A DNA stretch of 64,000 nucleotides from Neobacillus driksii (GCF_013409995.1 NZ_JACCBX010000003.1:372001-436000); one strand, 5' to 3'. Shown: positions 1 through 10,957, counted from the first letter of the stretch. Notes: generated from the sequence alone by a model not told the origin. Numbers and translations are program-made.

Positions 1-936
1 CAATTGATTAATTTCATTTAACCGTTCTTCAATCTCATTTAAACGCTGCGGATCATATTCTAATCCGTCTAGATCATTCCTTAATGTCCGAGAAGCATCT
101 TCTAATTGATAAAAGCTGTTCATAACGGATTCATATATTTCTTTATAAGAGGAATCCAATGAAGCAGCATCTTCAAGGTGCCCCATTACCATACTAATCC
201 AATCCAGCCCCTTTTGTTCTCCCGTAAGAGCATTATAACTGGATTGAATCGCCTCAAATACTCGCTCAAAATTTGCAAGCTTTCTTTTTTCTTCGAAAAG
301 TTGTTCATCTTCATTAATCTTTAATTTTGCATTTTGAATCTCATCAAACTGAAATTGAATGAGATCCAGTCGGTGCGCTGTCTTTTGCTCATTTTCACTT
401 AATGATTTAAGCTTCTGGGACGTTTGTTCATAGCGGTGAAACACTTCTTGATATTCTGCCTGTGACTGAGAAATTTCTTCAATCCCGTATTGGTCGAGCA
501 ATAGTAAATGCCTGCTCTCATCCATTAAATCTTGGTGTTCGTGCTGACTATGTATGTCCACTAGTGTGGAACCTACTTCACGAAGAGTCGATATCGTCAC
601 TAGCTTTCCATTGATTCTACAGACACTTTTGCCTGAACGAGAGATATCTCTCCGTAAAACAACCATTCCTTCTTCAATTTCGATTCCAAACTCAAGCGCC
701 TTTGAATGACAAGGATGGTGTTCATCAATTTGAAAAAGACCTTCGATTTCGGCTTTTTCCTCTCCATGTCTGACAAACTCAGCGGAACCTCTGCCACCTA
801 CGAGCAGATGGATAGCGTCAATAATAATGGATTTCCCTGCACCTGTTTCTCCTGTTAAAACGGTCAGCCCTTTGTCAAAAGAAACGGAAAGGGCCTCAAT
901 GATAGCAAAGTTCTTAATCGATAATTCTGATAACAA
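1..936 (-). CDS. recN: DNA repair ATPase RecN (5' part; cut by window edge)
   Basis: RecN is an SMC-like ATPase that acts early at DNA double-strand breaks. The 312 codons seen encode the N-terminal ATPase half and part of the coiled coil; the 3' end lies beyond base 1. Walker A GETGAGKS is at residues 29-36 and the segment VDIHSQHEHQ follows the usual RecN N-domain layout. The start is TTG at 936-934, preceded by a strong AAAGGGGG ribosome binding site; the protein begins MLSELSIKNFAIIE as in other bacilli. It lies 14 nt after argR, the same order as ahrC-recN in B. subtilis. Identification is firm. Confidence 0.95.
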   Translation of the reverse strand, partial: MLSELSIKNFAIIEALSVSFDKGLTVLTGETGAGKSIIIDAIHLLVGGRGSAEFVRHGEEKAEIEGLFQIDEHHPCHSKALEFGIEIEEGMVVLRRDISRSGKSVCRINGKLVTISTLREVGSTLVDIHSQHEHQDLMDESRHLLLLDQYGIEEISQSQAEYQEVFHRYEQTSQKLKSLSENEQKTAHRLDLIQFQFDEIQNAKLKINEDEQLFEEKRKLANFERVFEAIQSSYNALTGEQKGLDWISMVMGHLEDAASLDSSYKEIYESVMNSFYQLEDASRTLRNDLDGLEYDPQRLNEIEERLNEINQL

Positions 937-950
937 GGTATATTCCCCCT

Positions 951-1400
951 TTAAAGCATGTCAAGGAACCGGTTTGTTATTGTCTCTGTATCTTCTGGTG
1001 TACGACAAATGATTAATATCGTATCATCGCCGCAGATGGTTCCTAGTACTTCCTCCCAATCAAGGTTATCTAATAAAGCACCAATTGCCATAGCATTACC
1101 AGGCAGACATTTCATTACTAATAAATGACCTGCGGAATCTATGCGGACAAAGGCATCCATCAATGATCTTTTTAATTTTTGCAATGGATTAAAACGTTGA
1201 TCGGCCGGAAGGCTATATTTGTATCTCCCATCTAATAACGGAACTTTAACCAGATGTAGTTCCTTAATATCTCGAGAAACTGTTGCTTGTGTCACATTAA
1301 ACCCTGCACTTTTTAATTCATCAACAAGTTCATCTTGTGTTTCAATATCATTAGCAGTGATAATTTCTCTAATCTTTATATGACGTTGACCCTTATTCAA
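951..1400 (-). CDS. argR: Arginine repressor ArgR/AhrC
   Basis: This is the hexameric arginine-dependent regulator that represses arginine synthesis and activates catabolism. The 149 aa match the family length. The N-terminal winged helix contains [14 protein letters not shown] (about 37-50); the C-terminal arginine-binding and trimerisation domain contains [16 protein letters not shown] chose the TTG at 1400-1398, which gives [14 protein letters not shown] as in AhrC and sits behind GGGGTGA; a longer open frame to 1445 has no such support. It is cotranscribed with recN. Confidence 0.95.
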   Translation of the reverse strand: MNKGQRHIKIREIITANDIETQDELVDELKSAGFNVTQATVSRDIKELHLVKVPLLDGRYKYSLPADQRFNPLQKLKRSLMDAFVRIDSAGHLLVMKCLPGNAMAIGALLDNLDWEEVLGTICGDDTILIICRTPEDTETITNRFLDML

Positions 1401-1509
1401 TCGATTCACCCCGTAATTATTAAAACATTTGCGTATCTTGTACAAAAATGTCGCTTATACCCATATGTTAGCCCATTTTGCTAAGGAAGTACAATTAATA
1501 TTTTGCGAA

Positions 1510-1753
1510 AGGCTGTGTTAATATAACCTGTTGATTTCCACTCCACTAAGGAATGCTTCTTAGAATAATCATCGCAGGGACAGGCGGTCTTTGCCTGTCC
1601 CGAGGCACTTCGCTTTCCGCGGGCGTGCCGGGGAGCCTCCTCGGCGCTTAAGCGCCTGCGGGGTCTCCCCAGCCCCGTACTCCCGCAGGAGTCTTCGTGC
1701 CTTCCGTTCCAATCAACAGGGTGCAAAATTAACAATTTGCTTTAACACAGCCT
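1510..1753. repeat. GC-rich intergenic element with terminal inverted repeats
   Basis: A 244-bp element fills most of the argR-tlyA gap. Its ends are a 12-bp inverted repeat (AGGCTGTGTTAA at 1510-1521, its complement at 1742-1753), with a nested inverted repeat CCTGTTGATT (1527-1536 against 1711-1721). The core is much more GC-rich than the flanks and holds further palindromes such as GGCGCTTAAGCGCC near 1644. I see no convincing coding frame; the two short open frames here have no protein-like character. It resembles non-autonomous, hairpin-forming intergenic repeats known in Bacillus genomes. A short relative lies at 29368-29448. Confidence 0.7.
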
Positions 1754-1771
1754 ATGAAAAAGATCCAAACC

Positions 1772-1804
1772 AAAAAGGAAGGAAAAGCATAGGCTTATCC
1801 TTCC
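1772..1804 (-). terminator. Rho-independent terminator of tlyA
   Basis: On the minus strand GGAAGGA pairs with TCCTTCC around an inner AAGC/GCTT stem, followed by TTTTT. It overlaps the tlyA stop codon. Confidence 0.65.
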
Positions 1805-2634
1805 ACGTCTTGTTTAGATTTAAATTCCGAATGAGCATCTTTTACAATTTGTGCAGGCTGTTCAGGCAACTGATTTTGACCGGTTTCCTGCTCCCCCATC
1901 CATTTTAGGTGGAGGAGAAACTCTATATTTCCATCTCCACCGGTAATCGGAGAAAAGGATAAATTAATCGCATTAAACCCTTGTCCAAGTGCAAAATCAA
2001 CAATTTTATTAACAACCTGTACATGGACTTTTTCATCACGTACAATACCTTTTTTCCCAACCTGCTCACGACCCGCTTCAAATTGCGGCTTAACAAGTGC
2101 CACAATATCACTTCCAGGTACAAGTAAGGTTTTTAATACAGGTAATATTAATTTTAATGAAATAAAAGAAACATCTATCGTTGCAAAATTAGGCATTTCA
2201 CCTGCTAAATCTGCAGGTGTTACATATCGAAAGTTGGTTCTTTCCATTACCACTACTCGTTCATCCTGACGCAGCTTCCAAGCAAGTTGATTATAGCCGA
2301 CATCTAAAGCATAGGACATTTTTGCTCCATTTTGCAGGGCGCAGTCAGTAAATCCACCCGTCGAGGCACCTATATCGAGCATAACCTTATCTTTAACTGT
2401 GACATCAAAGATCTTTAATGCTTTTTCCAATTTAAGACCACCACGGCTGACGTAAGGAAGAACATTTCCCTTTATGGCTAGAGGGATATCTATTTTTACT
2501 TTCTCACCAGGCTTATCTAACCTTTCTTCGTTCGTATAAACAAGACCGGCCATGATAGAACGTTTTGCTTTTTCTCTCGTTTCTGCTAATCCTCTTTCAA
2601 CTAATAAAACATCTAATCGTTCTTTATTCTTCAT
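1795..2634 (-). CDS. tlyA: TlyA family rRNA 2'-O-methyltransferase / hemolysin-like protein
   Basis: The 279-aa protein has an N-terminal S4 RNA-binding domain (about 1-60: RLDVLLVERGLAETREKAKR) and a FtsJ/RrmJ-type SAM methyltransferase domain with motif MLDIGASTGGFTDCAL at about 85-100. Family members methylate 16S/23S rRNA riboses; some were named hemolysins. It is the YqxC homologue of B. subtilis and lies 3 nt after dxs, as there. The exact rRNA target cannot be inferred here. Confidence 0.9.
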   Translation of the reverse strand: MKNKERLDVLLVERGLAETREKAKRSIMAGLVYTNEERLDKPGEKVKIDIPLAIKGNVLPYVSRGGLKLEKALKIFDVTVKDKVMLDIGASTGGFTDCALQNGAKMSYALDVGYNQLAWKLRQDERVVVMERTNFRYVTPADLAGEMPNFATIDVSFISLKLILPVLKTLLVPGSDIVALVKPQFEAGREQVGKKGIVRDEKVHVQVVNKIVDFALGQGFNAINLSFSPITGGDGNIEFLLHLKWMGEQETGQNQLPEQPAQIVKDAHSEFKSKQDVEG

Positions 2635-2637
2635 AGG

Positions 2638-4530
2638 TTATGCCCTTTGTTGTTTTTTTCGTGCGAGTATAGTTATTCTTCTTACAACCTCTGCAGTAGT
2701 CATTCCAATTTCTTCTAAAAGTGACTCTACATCACCATGTTCGATAAATTGGTCAGGGATCCCCATCCGGTCGATTGCTTGATGGTAATATCCTTTTTCA
2801 TGTGCATGTTCTAGGACATAACTTCCAAAGCCGCCCTGCAGGACCGCCTCTTCAATGGTTAGGATAGGGATATTATTTAAGAATAACTCATTAAGCATCT
2901 TTTCATCCAAAGGCTTGATGAAACGCGCGTTTATTACTTTTACCGAAATCCCTTGTTTCTCTAGCGTTTCTGCCGCTTCAAGAGCCATCGTTATTGTTGT
3001 ACCAAAAGTTAAAATTGCCGCATCCTCGCCATCCTTCAGAACCTCCCATGTACCAATTGGAATGCTCTTTAATGTTTCATCCATTGGTACACCCAAACCA
3101 TTCCCTCTTGGGAATCTCATCGCAATAGGACCATCATCATAAGCCATCGCAGTATAAACCATATGCTGGCCTTCATTTTCATCCTTAGGCATCATTAAAA
3201 TAATATTAGGGACATGTCTTAAAAAAGCAATATCAAATACGCCCTGATGTGTTTCACCATCTGCACCTACTAATCCAGCTCGATCGATTCCAATAAAAAC
3301 ATTTAAATTTTGACGGCATATATCATGAACAACCTGGTCATAAGCTCGTTGCAAAAAGGTAGAATAAATCGCTAAAAAGGGTTTCATATTTTGGGTTGCC
3401 AATCCAGCAGCAACTGTAGCTGCATGCTGTTCTGCAATCCCAACATCATACATTCTCTCTGGAAACTCACTTGCAAACCCCTCAAGCTTTGAGCCAACTG
3501 GCATAGCAGGCGTTATCGCCACAATACGCTCATCTTCACGAGCCAGCTTGCGAACTGTTTCACTTACTAGGCTGCTCCAAGCTGGCGGTGCCTTATCTGG
3601 TTTGACAAAAGCACCTGTATCCATTTTATAAGGTCCCGTACCATGCCAAGTACCTTTTGTATCACTTTCAGCAGGATGAAAACCTTTCCCTTTCTTCGTG
3701 ATAACATGAAGAAGGACTGGTCCTTCCGTTTTTTTAGCATACCTAAAATTTTCAAATAAAGCTTCAAAATCATGTCCATCAACAGGACCTAAGTAAGTGA
3801 AACCCAATTCCTCAAAAAACATGCCGGATACAAATAAATATTTAAGACTGTCTTTCACACGTTCCGCCGTTGCTGCCAGTTTCCCTCCAACAGCAGGTAC
3901 CTTTTTCAATAACAATTCTAGCTCGTCTTTAACCCATTGATATTTACCGGCTGTACGTAATTGGCCTAGAATATTATGAAGAGCACCAACATTTGGTGCA
4001 ATCGACATTTCATTGTCGTTTAAAATAACAATCATATTCTTTTTTTCATGACCTATATGGTTTAATGCTTCTAACGCCATACCTCCGGTTAACGCACCAT
4101 CGCCAATAATAGGTACAATAAAGGAACTCTCTTTTTTCAGGTCTCTAGCTATGACCATCCCCATTGCCGCTGAAAGGGATGTTGAGCTATGGCCGGTTTC
4201 CCAAACATCGTGCTCGCTTTCAATCCTTTTTGGGAAGCCGCAAAGTCCTTTGAATTGACGCAATGTATCAAATTCACAAGCCCTGCCAGTAAGAATTTTA
4301 TGAACATAGGATTGATGTCCTACATCCCAAATAAATTTATCTTTGGGGCTGTCAAAACATTTATGTAAGGCAATGGTTAATTCAACTACACCTAAATTCG
4401 GTCCAATATGGCCTCCAGTAACAGACAGTTTCTCAATCAAGAATTGTCGTATCTCTTGACTCAAAACCTCCAATTCTTGATTTGACATCCCTTTTAAAAA
4501 GGAAGGGTCTTTTATTGATAATAGATCCAT
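2638..4530 (-). CDS. dxs: 1-deoxy-D-xylulose-5-phosphate synthase
   Basis: Dxs condenses pyruvate and glyceraldehyde 3-phosphate to DXP, the first step of the MEP isoprenoid pathway and a source of thiamine and pyridoxal precursors. The 630-aa protein carries the thiamine diphosphate motif GDGALTGG (143-150), GHSSTSLS, and the transketolase-type [16 protein letters not shown] chose ATG 4530, giving [14 protein letters not shown] like the B. subtilis enzyme behind GTGAGTGG; an in-frame ATG at 4551 would add seven residues. It is grouped with ispA of the same pathway. Confidence 0.96.
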   Translation of the reverse strand: MDLLSIKDPSFLKGMSNQELEVLSQEIRQFLIEKLSVTGGHIGPNLGVVELTIALHKCFDSPKDKFIWDVGHQSYVHKILTGRACEFDTLRQFKGLCGFPKRIESEHDVWETGHSSTSLSAAMGMVIARDLKKESSFIVPIIGDGALTGGMALEALNHIGHEKKNMIVILNDNEMSIAPNVGALHNILGQLRTAGKYQWVKDELELLLKKVPAVGGKLAATAERVKDSLKYLFVSGMFFEELGFTYLGPVDGHDFEALFENFRYAKKTEGPVLLHVITKKGKGFHPAESDTKGTWHGTGPYKMDTGAFVKPDKAPPAWSSLVSETVRKLAREDERIVAITPAMPVGSKLEGFASEFPERMYDVGIAEQHAATVAAGLATQNMKPFLAIYSTFLQRAYDQVVHDICRQNLNVFIGIDRAGLVGADGETHQGVFDIAFLRHVPNIILMMPKDENEGQHMVYTAMAYDDGPIAMRFPRGNGLGVPMDETLKSIPIGTWEVLKDGEDAAILTFGTTITMALEAAETLEKQGISVKVINARFIKPLDEKMLNELFLNNIPILTIEEAVLQGGFGSYVLEHAHEKGYYHQAIDRMGIPDQFIEHGDVESLLEEIGMTTAEVVRRITILARKKQQRA

Positions 4531-4574
4531 TTTTGGACCACTCACTTTCATACTTTTTCTATCGATTCACCTAG

Positions 4575-4612
4575 TAAAAAATAGCCGCTATCACAAAAAA
4601 GTGGTAACGGCA
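4575..4612 (-). terminator. Terminator between ispA and dxs
   Basis: GCCGTTACCAC pairs imperfectly with GTGATAGCGGC on the minus strand, followed by a T-rich tract. It may attenuate read-through from ispA into dxs. Confidence 0.5.
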
Positions 4613-4678
4613 TTGACAACGTTCTCTACATTGACAACAATTATAACACAATTACGTTATTGTTCAAATACCTGTTAT

Positions 4679-5572
4679 TTAGTGGTCTCGTGATGCTATA
4701 AGATCAGCAATTTCTTTGAGTAACTGAATGTTAAGACCAGTCTTTTCTAAGTGTTGTTTTGACAAGTCCAATTGCTGTCTTAATGCTTTTTTGGCACCCT
4801 CCATGGACAACAATTGTGGATAGGTGCTTTTCTCGTTAGAGGAATCACTTCCAACAGGTTTACCTAATAACTCCTGATTACCTTCTAAGTCGAGAATGTC
4901 GTCCTGTATTTGAAAAGCAAGTCCTAAATGATGGGCAAATGCTGACAGGTTTTCTAGTTGAGTTTGATTGGCTCCACCTAACAGTGCACCTGCTATGACG
5001 CTGAATTTCAATAACTTCCCTGTTTTATGTATATGGATATACTCCAGTTCTTCAATGGTGAGAGTTTTTCCCTCTCCTTCCATATCCGCCACTTGACCAC
5101 CCACCATACCTTCACTCCCAGCAGCTTTAGCCATCTCCATAACCAATTGGAGTTTGGTTTCACAAGAAGCAAATTCATTAGGAGTTTTGCCAATGACTTG
5201 AAAACTGTAGGTCAATAATGCATCTCCCGCTAAAATGGCGACTGCCTCCCCGAACACCTTATGATTCGTAGGCTTGCCTCTTCTTAGGTCGTCATTGTCC
5301 ATACTTGGCAAATCATCATGGATTAACGAATAGGTATGAATCATTTCAATAGCAGCTGCCGCCATTAGACCGATTTTGGGATCTTTCTCAAAAGCGGATA
5401 GCGTGGCAAATACGAGTAGAGGACGGATTCTCTTTCCGCCTGCTTCAAGAGAATAATACATAGCTTCTTTAATAATAGAAGGTGCATTCAGCTTTTCCAC
5501 CAAGGTTCGAAGCTCTGATTCAAGCAGTTGTTTATGTTCTTGTGCAAAAGCATCTAGAACTTTAGTAGTCAA
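4679..5572 (-). CDS. ispA: Farnesyl (polyprenyl) diphosphate synthase
   Basis: This 297-aa trans-prenyltransferase condenses isopentenyl diphosphate with allylic diphosphates. The first Asp-rich motif DDLPSMDNDD is at 86-95 and the second, DDILD, at 224-228. The start is TTG at 5572 with GGAGGAATAGGCT upstream. It follows xseB by 3 nt and precedes dxs after a probable terminator. Chain length (C15 farnesyl) is assumed from orthology with B. subtilis YqiD. Confidence 0.93.
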   Translation of the reverse strand: MTTKVLDAFAQEHKQLLESELRTLVEKLNAPSIIKEAMYYSLEAGGKRIRPLLVFATLSAFEKDPKIGLMAAAAIEMIHTYSLIHDDLPSMDNDDLRRGKPTNHKVFGEAVAILAGDALLTYSFQVIGKTPNEFASCETKLQLVMEMAKAAGSEGMVGGQVADMEGEGKTLTIEELEYIHIHKTGKLLKFSVIAGALLGGANQTQLENLSAFAHHLGLAFQIQDDILDLEGNQELLGKPVGSDSSNEKSTYPQLLSMEGAKKALRQQLDLSKQHLEKTGLNIQLLKEIADLIASRDH

Positions 5573-5575
5573 AGC

Positions 5576-5809
5576 CTATTCCTCCTCTTCAATCGTAAAG
5601 TTTTGTTTTCGTCCGTCCTCCGTAATAATCTGTGTTAATTGTTCTTCAACACTTTTTAACTTATCATGACAAAGCTTTGACAGCTCCATGCCCTCTTTAT
5701 AAAAGGCAATGGCCGCTTCGAGTGGGACATCCCCTTCTTCAAGCTTATCCACAATTTGCTCCAGCTTATTCATTGCTTCCTCAAAGGAAATCTTTTGTTC
5801 ATTACTCAC
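5576..5809 (-). CDS. xseB: Exodeoxyribonuclease VII small subunit
   Basis: The 77-aa protein matches the short helical XseB family: [19 protein letters not shown], then [14 protein letters not shown]. It binds XseA to form exonuclease VII, which degrades single-stranded DNA. It starts with GTG and overlaps the xseA stop by 8 nt, indicating translational coupling. Confidence 0.93.
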   Translation of the reverse strand: MSNEQKISFEEAMNKLEQIVDKLEEGDVPLEAAIAFYKEGMELSKLCHDKLKSVEEQLTQIITEDGRKQNFTIEEEE

Positions 5810-7157
5810 GGTTCTCGCTCTCCTTTATGGTCTGTACATTACAGAGAAGGCTGCCATCTGTTAATTGAATTTGAAGTGGTTCGTTCTCTTTTACTTGTTT
5901 AACACTTTTTATTAATACGTTGTCTTCAGAATAGACGAGGCTGAATCCTCGTTCCATTATTTTTAACGGGCTCAAGGCTTGAAGTGTTGCGAGGATTCTT
6001 TCGAATTCTGTTTGTTTCTTCAAAAAGATTTGTCCCATCGCACGTTGAATGTCTTTTTTTGAACGCTCAAATCTAACCTCTGCATCTCGTAATGCTACTT
6101 TTGGATGGTTACGAATGAGTCGGTTATGTATGGTTTCATGCTTAGACTTTTTTAAATCAGTCAATCTAGCAGCACCACGTACAAGAGATTCTGTTAATTT
6201 ATCTACCTGTTCTAGCTTTTGTTCATAAAGGCGCTGTGGGTAACGAAATGCATAGGACTTTTGTGCACGCTCTAACCGTTGTTTTTCATATCGATATCTT
6301 CCGTTCATAGATTGAAGCATCCTGGTTTTCCGTTGGAGCAGTCTTTCCATTAATTCATCGATATGAGGAACAGCCAGTTCGGCTGCTGCAGTTGGGGTAG
6401 GAGCACGCATGTCTGCAACAAAATCTGCAATCGTAAAATCTGTTTCATGTCCGACGGCAGAAATAATAGGGATAGCTGATTTATTAATGGCTCTAGCTAC
6501 TATTTCCTCATTGAATGCCCATAATTCTTCGATTGAGCCGCCTCCGCGTCCTACAATAAGTACATCTATCTCATTCATCTTGTTTGCATTATCAATAGCG
6601 CGCGCAATCGATGCTGCAGCATTTTCGCCTTGTACAAGCGCTGGTAAAACAAGGATATTCGCAATCGGATAACGCCTTTTAATAGTGGTAATAATATCCC
6701 TTATTGCTGCCCCTGTTGGTGATGTTATAACCCCTACCGTTTTCGGATAACTCGGAATTGGCGTTTTTTGCTCTATAGAGAATAGACCTTCAGCTTCAAG
6801 TCTTTTTCTTAACTGCTCGTACGCTAAAAATAATTCCCCAATTCCATCAGGCTGCATCTCTTTAATATACATTTGATACTGACCACTTGGCTCATAGACA
6901 GAGACATCCCCTTTTACAACCACCTTCATTCCGTTTTCAGGTAAAAACTTCATAGTACGTGATTGGCTTGAGAACATCACTGCAAGAATACGTGCTTTTT
7001 CATCCTTTAAGGTAAAATACATATGTCCGCTTGAATGCTGTTTGAAATTAGAAATTTCCCCTCTTACATGTACATCCTGCAAGTGAGGGTCTGCATCAAA
7101 TTTTCTTTTTATGTATTTTGTTAATGCGAGGACAGATAAATACTTTTTTTCCTGCAT
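5802..7157 (-). CDS. xseA: Exodeoxyribonuclease VII large subunit
   Basis: The 451-aa protein has the N-terminal OB fold (about 1-100, with the [20 protein letters not shown] region) and the catalytic middle domain containing [15 protein letters not shown] and [15 protein letters not shown], then a long C-terminal coiled coil. It is the catalytic subunit of exonuclease VII. It lies 13 nt after folD and overlaps xseB, as in B. subtilis. Confidence 0.95.
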   Translation of the reverse strand: MQEKKYLSVLALTKYIKRKFDADPHLQDVHVRGEISNFKQHSSGHMYFTLKDEKARILAVMFSSQSRTMKFLPENGMKVVVKGDVSVYEPSGQYQMYIKEMQPDGIGELFLAYEQLRKRLEAEGLFSIEQKTPIPSYPKTVGVITSPTGAAIRDIITTIKRRYPIANILVLPALVQGENAAASIARAIDNANKMNEIDVLIVGRGGGSIEELWAFNEEIVARAINKSAIPIISAVGHETDFTIADFVADMRAPTPTAAAELAVPHIDELMERLLQRKTRMLQSMNGRYRYEKQRLERAQKSYAFRYPQRLYEQKLEQVDKLTESLVRGAARLTDLKKSKHETIHNRLIRNHPKVALRDAEVRFERSKKDIQRAMGQIFLKKQTEFERILATLQALSPLKIMERGFSLVYSEDNVLIKSVKQVKENEPLQIQLTDGSLLCNVQTIKESENRE

Positions 7158-7170
7158 ATGGAACTCCTTT

Positions 7171-8025
7171 TTAGAACCGCAACGTATTTTTAGCTGATTT
7201 AAGAGTGTTATACATGAGCATAGTAATCGTCATGGGACCTACACCTTTTGGTACAGGGGTAATATAGCCTGCCTTCTGACTTACTTCATCAAACGCAACA
7301 TCACCGCAAAGCTTCCCTGCGTCATTCCGGTTAATACCTACATCGATGACAACTGCACCTTCTTTTACATGATCAGCATTAATAAAGTTGGCTACACCTA
7401 CTGCAGCAACGAGAATATCAGCTTGAGATGTATGGTGCTGTAGATCGACTGTTTTTGAATGACAATAGGTTACAGTTGCATGTTGATTGAGAAACAACTG
7501 ACCAACAGGCTTTCCAACAATATTACTTCTCCCCACCACAACAACATGCTTACCTGCAACAGATATACCCATTTCTTCTAAGAGGACCATGATTCCGTAA
7601 GGGGTACACGGTAAGAATGCATCTTGCCCCGTCATCATTCTTCCAATATTTATCGGATGAAATCCGTCTACATCCTTTAAAGGAGATATGGATTCAATAA
7701 CTCTCGTTTCATCGATATGCTTTGGAAGTGGAAGTTGTACCAAAATGCCATGGATAGCCGGATCTCCATTTAGTTCCTCTATTTTTGTTAGTAGTTCTTC
7801 CTGGGTAGCCATTTCCGGTAATTCAATCAACACGGAATGCATACCTAGCTCTCGACAAGTTTTTTCTTTATTCGTAACATATGTTCTCGATGCATGATTA
7901 TTGCCAACAAGAATAACTGCAAGTCCAGGTGTAACCCCAAACTCCTTCAGCTTTTGGACCTCAGATGCAATTTCTACTTTTTTCTTTGCTGCTATTTCTT
8001 TCCCATCAATAATAATTGCTGCCAT
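7171..8025 (-). CDS. folD: Bifunctional methylenetetrahydrofolate dehydrogenase / cyclohydrolase
   Basis: FolD interconverts 5,10-methylene-THF, methenyl-THF and 10-formyl-THF. The 284-aa length is typical. Visible signatures include [17 protein letters not shown] near the substrate site, the cofactor segment [17 protein letters not shown] and the C-terminal [15 protein letters not shown]. The one-carbon product links functionally to the glycine cleavage operon near 50 kb, though the genes are far apart. Confidence 0.96.
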   Translation of the reverse strand: MAAIIIDGKEIAAKKKVEIASEVQKLKEFGVTPGLAVILVGNNHASRTYVTNKEKTCRELGMHSVLIELPEMATQEELLTKIEELNGDPAIHGILVQLPLPKHIDETRVIESISPLKDVDGFHPINIGRMMTGQDAFLPCTPYGIMVLLEEMGISVAGKHVVVVGRSNIVGKPVGQLFLNQHATVTYCHSKTVDLQHHTSQADILVAAVGVANFINADHVKEGAVVIDVGINRNDAGKLCGDVAFDEVSQKAGYITPVPKGVGPMTITMLMYNTLKSAKNTLRF

Positions 8026-8060
8026 GAGTATCTCCCCTTATTCAGATTAAGATGTCTTAA

Positions 8061-8450
8061 TTATAGTTTTTCTTTTACTTTCGATAGGACTCCATTAATA
8101 AAACGGCTTGATTGTTCATCCCCATAAATCTTTGCTATTTCTATCGCTTCATCTAAAATAACATTTTCAGGAATTTCATTGCGGAAATATAGTAACTCAT
8201 ATATAGCAATCCTTAATAAATTCCTATCAACCGTTGCTAAACGATCCATCGTCCATTTTTCAAGATTTTCTTTAATAAATGGATCAATTTCATTCTTTTG
8301 TTCGACTACTCCCAATACTAGCTTTGTTAGGTAGTCATCTCCAGCTTCACCTTCCAAAACATGTTCAATTGCAGAAGATGGGTCTGTGTTACTTACATCG
8401 ATTTGAAAAAGAGCTTGTAACGCCTTTTCCCTTGCTGTTCTTCTCTTCAT
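8061..8450 (-). CDS. nusB: Transcription antitermination factor NusB
   Basis: NusB binds boxA RNA with NusE (S10) in rRNA antitermination. I chose ATG 8450, giving MKRRTAREKALQALFQ (129 aa) behind AAAGGAG; the open frame runs to 8546 but the extra 32 residues are unlike NusB. The C-terminal IYGDEQSSRFINGVLSKV is typical. It lies between yqhY and folD as in B. subtilis. Confidence 0.94.
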   Translation of the reverse strand: MKRRTAREKALQALFQIDVSNTDPSSAIEHVLEGEAGDDYLTKLVLGVVEQKNEIDPFIKENLEKWTMDRLATVDRNLLRIAIYELLYFRNEIPENVILDEAIEIAKIYGDEQSSRFINGVLSKVKEKL

Positions 8451-8610
8451 TATACATTTAACTCCTTTAGAGATAGTAATTAATTTTTGTCGAATTTGAT
8501 ACAACCATTGCATGATGTTGTTTTGTACATAAAAAGATAATAGCATAACTAAAACTGATTCGCACTGTAAGAACTTATTTTTACCTAGAACCAGTATACT
8601 AATAACCGTA

Positions 8611-8643
8611 AAAAAGAAAAAACCAAAGGATATCTCCTTTGGT
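8611..8643 (-). terminator. Terminator downstream of yqhY
   Basis: ACCAAAGGAGATATCCTTTGGT forms a perfect hairpin on the minus strand, followed by a T-rich run. Confidence 0.8.
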
Positions 8644-8650
8644 CAATGAA

Positions 8651-9058
8651 TTAAATTTCTTCTTCAACTTCTGGTTCTGGTTTTTGGGTTTCGAATGAGA
8701 TGCCGACTACGTGTATGTTTACTGCCTCTGCTTCTAAAGCTGTCATGTTAAGCAACGCTTGACGAATGTTATCTTGTATTTTTCCTGCTACTGAAGGAAT
8801 GGATACACCAAATTTCATTAAGCAATATACATCTACGGTAATCCCTTCTTCCGAAAGTTCCACCTTAACACCTTTGCCGTGGTTTTTCTTACCTAACCGT
8901 TCTACTACGCCAGTAGCAAAATTGCCACGCATTTGTGCTACTCCTTCGACCTCAGATGCAGCAATACCTGCAATGACTTCAATAACTTCAGGTGCAATTT
9001 CTACTTTTCCATGCCCATTGTTTCCTTGACTCATTTCCAGTACATTATACTCGCTCAT
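8651..9058 (-). CDS. yqhY: Asp23/Gls24 family protein YqhY
   Basis: The 135-aa protein belongs to the Asp23/DUF322 family: GKVEIAPEVIEVIAGIAA near the N terminus and a VEVYCLMKFGVSIP-like strand region (here VDVYCLMKFGVSIPSV). In B. subtilis YqhY is encoded with accBC and affects acetyl-CoA carboxylase activity by an unresolved mechanism. I chose ATG 9058 behind GGAGGTG; the GTG at 9067 lies inside that ribosome binding site. It lies 18 nt after accC, supporting a role tied to lipid synthesis. Confidence 0.9.
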   Translation of the reverse strand: MSEYNVLEMSQGNNGHGKVEIAPEVIEVIAGIAASEVEGVAQMRGNFATGVVERLGKKNHGKGVKVELSEEGITVDVYCLMKFGVSIPSVAGKIQDNIRQALLNMTALEAEAVNIHVVGISFETQKPEPEVEEEI

Positions 9059-9076
9059 AAAGTACACCTCCAGATT

Positions 9077-10432
9077 TTAGCTAGACTTCATCACATCATG
9101 TAACTCAAGAAACTTCGTATTGAATTGACCCTCTACGAAATTTTCATGCTCAAGCAATTTTAAATGGAAAGGAATAGTGGTATGAATACCCTCAATCACA
9201 AATTCGCTTAACGCACGTTTCATTCGTGAGATTGCTTCTTCCCTGCTATTACCATATGTGATGACTTTCGCAATCATGGAATCATAATAAGGTGGAATCG
9301 TATACCCTGGATATGCCGCTGAATCAATACGAACACCAAAGCCGCCAGGAGGCAAATACATGTTAATTTTCCCCGCTGAAGGCATGAAGTTCTTTTCCGG
9401 GTTTTCTGCATTGATTCGGCACTCAATCGCCCAGCCCGTAAACGTAACATCCTGTTGAGTTATCGTTAATCTTTCCCCAGAAGCCACTCTGATTTGCTCC
9501 TTAATTAGATCAATACCTGTGACCATTTCGGTAACTGGGTGCTCCACCTGTATTCTTGTGTTCATTTCCATAAAATAAAATTTACGATTGCGGTAGTCAT
9601 ATATAAATTCTACCGTTCCTGCACCTGAATAATCAACTGCTTTCGCGGCTTTTACTGCTGCATTTCCCATTTCAGCACGAATTTCTCCATCTAAAGCTGG
9701 TGAAGGTGTTTCTTCTAAAAGCTTTTGAAGTCTACGTTGAATCGAACAGTCTCTTTCTCCTAGGTGGATCGTGTTTCCATAGGAATCTGCAAGTACTTGT
9801 ATTTCAACATGACGGAAATCCTCAATATACTTTTCTATGTATACTCCTGGATTACCAAAAGCAGTCAGAGCCTCCTGCTGGGTAATATTAATTCCCTTAA
9901 CTAGTTCCTGCTCATTTTTTGCAACACGGATGCCTTTACCGCCTCCGCCAGCAGTCGCTTTAATAATTACCGGATATTGGATCCTTTCAACAAGCTCAAG
10001 CGCCTCATCGATATCATTAATGATCCCAGTAGACCCAGGTACAATCGGTACCCCAGCTTCTCTCATTGTTTCTCTGGCAATATCCTTTGTGCCCATTTTA
10101 GTAATCGCTTCAGGGCTTGGTCCTACGAAAGTGATATTACATTCACGGCATAGTTCAGCGAAATCGGCATTTTCTGCTAGAAATCCATATCCAGGATGTA
10201 TCGCATCGCATGAAGTCAGCTTCGCTACACTAATCAAATTAGTAACATTTAAATAGCTGTCTTTTGATAATGTCGGTCCTATACAATAGGCTTCATCTGC
10301 AAGTTGTACATGCAGAGCTTCACGGTCTGCCTCGGAGAAAACGGCAACTGATTCAATTCCCATTTCTCGACAAGCTCGAATTATTCTGACCGCTATTTCT
10401 CCCCGATTTGCAATTAACAGTTTCTTTATCAT
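9077..10432 (-). CDS. accC: Acetyl-CoA carboxylase, biotin carboxylase subunit
   Basis: AccC carboxylates the biotin of AccB using ATP and bicarbonate, the first step of fatty acid synthesis. The 451-aa ATP-grasp protein shows [18 protein letters not shown], the glycine-rich loop [14 protein letters not shown], and [16 protein letters not shown] with catalytic residues. It follows accB by 15 nt. Carboxyltransferase subunits are not in this window. Confidence 0.97.
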   Translation of the reverse strand: MIKKLLIANRGEIAVRIIRACREMGIESVAVFSEADREALHVQLADEAYCIGPTLSKDSYLNVTNLISVAKLTSCDAIHPGYGFLAENADFAELCRECNITFVGPSPEAITKMGTKDIARETMREAGVPIVPGSTGIINDIDEALELVERIQYPVIIKATAGGGGKGIRVAKNEQELVKGINITQQEALTAFGNPGVYIEKYIEDFRHVEIQVLADSYGNTIHLGERDCSIQRRLQKLLEETPSPALDGEIRAEMGNAAVKAAKAVDYSGAGTVEFIYDYRNRKFYFMEMNTRIQVEHPVTEMVTGIDLIKEQIRVASGERLTITQQDVTFTGWAIECRINAENPEKNFMPSAGKINMYLPPGGFGVRIDSAAYPGYTIPPYYDSMIAKVITYGNSREEAISRMKRALSEFVIEGIHTTIPFHLKLLEHENFVEGQFNTKFLELHDVMKSS

Positions 10433-10447
10433 CCAGTTATCGCTCCC

Positions 10448-10957
10448 TTATTCCGGCTTCACTAAAAATAAAGGCTGTCCGTATTCTACTAATTGACCAT
10501 TCTTCGCAAGAACTTCAACAATTTCACCATTTACTTCTGCCTCAATCTCATTAAATAATTTCATCGCTTCCACAATACATACGATCGAATCCTTCGAAAC
10601 TACAGATCCAGCTTTAACATATGCGTCGGCTTCTGGTGTTGGTGAGGCATAAAAAGTTCCAACCATTGGCGAAGTAATTTTGTGTAAATTAGATGTATCA
10701 GCCTGCTTTACAGTTACTGCTTCTTCCTGCTTTAATTCTTGTACTGGTGCTGTACTTGAAACAGCAGCTGGTGCTGCTTGCTGTACGACCGGAACTGCCT
10801 GCGCGGCTGCTTGTGGTACCTGTACCGTTGTCACAGTTGATGTTCCAGTATGCTTTTTCATTTTAATTTTTGAACCTTCGTTCTCATATACAAATTCATC
10901 AATACTTGATTGGTCAACTAATTTAATTAATTCTCGAATTTCTTGTACTTTTAACAA
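10448..10957 (-). CDS. accB: Acetyl-CoA carboxylase biotin carboxyl carrier protein
   Basis: The 169-aa protein has the N-terminal [15 protein letters not shown] helix, a flexible Ala/Pro/Gln/Val linker (about 45-85) and a C-terminal biotinyl domain with EAMK, the biotin-acceptor lysine being about residue 133. I chose TTG 10957, eight bases after AGGAG; the GTG at 10966 is too close to that site. First gene of the accB-accC-yqhY operon. Confidence 0.95.
   Translation of the reverse strand: MLKVQEIRELIKLVDQSSIDEFVYENEGSKIKMKKHTGTSTVTTVQVPQAAAQAVPVVQQAAPAAVSSTAPVQELKQEEAVTVKQADTSNLHKITSPMVGTFYASPTPEADAYVKAGSVVSKDSIVCIVEAMKLFNEIEAEVNGEIVEVLAKNGQLVEYGQPLFLVKPE

Noticed and set aside
1481..1908. 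Two short open frames over the GC-rich element
   Set aside because: They run over palindromic sequence and overlap tlyA in the opposite sense, with no ribosome site or protein-like composition.
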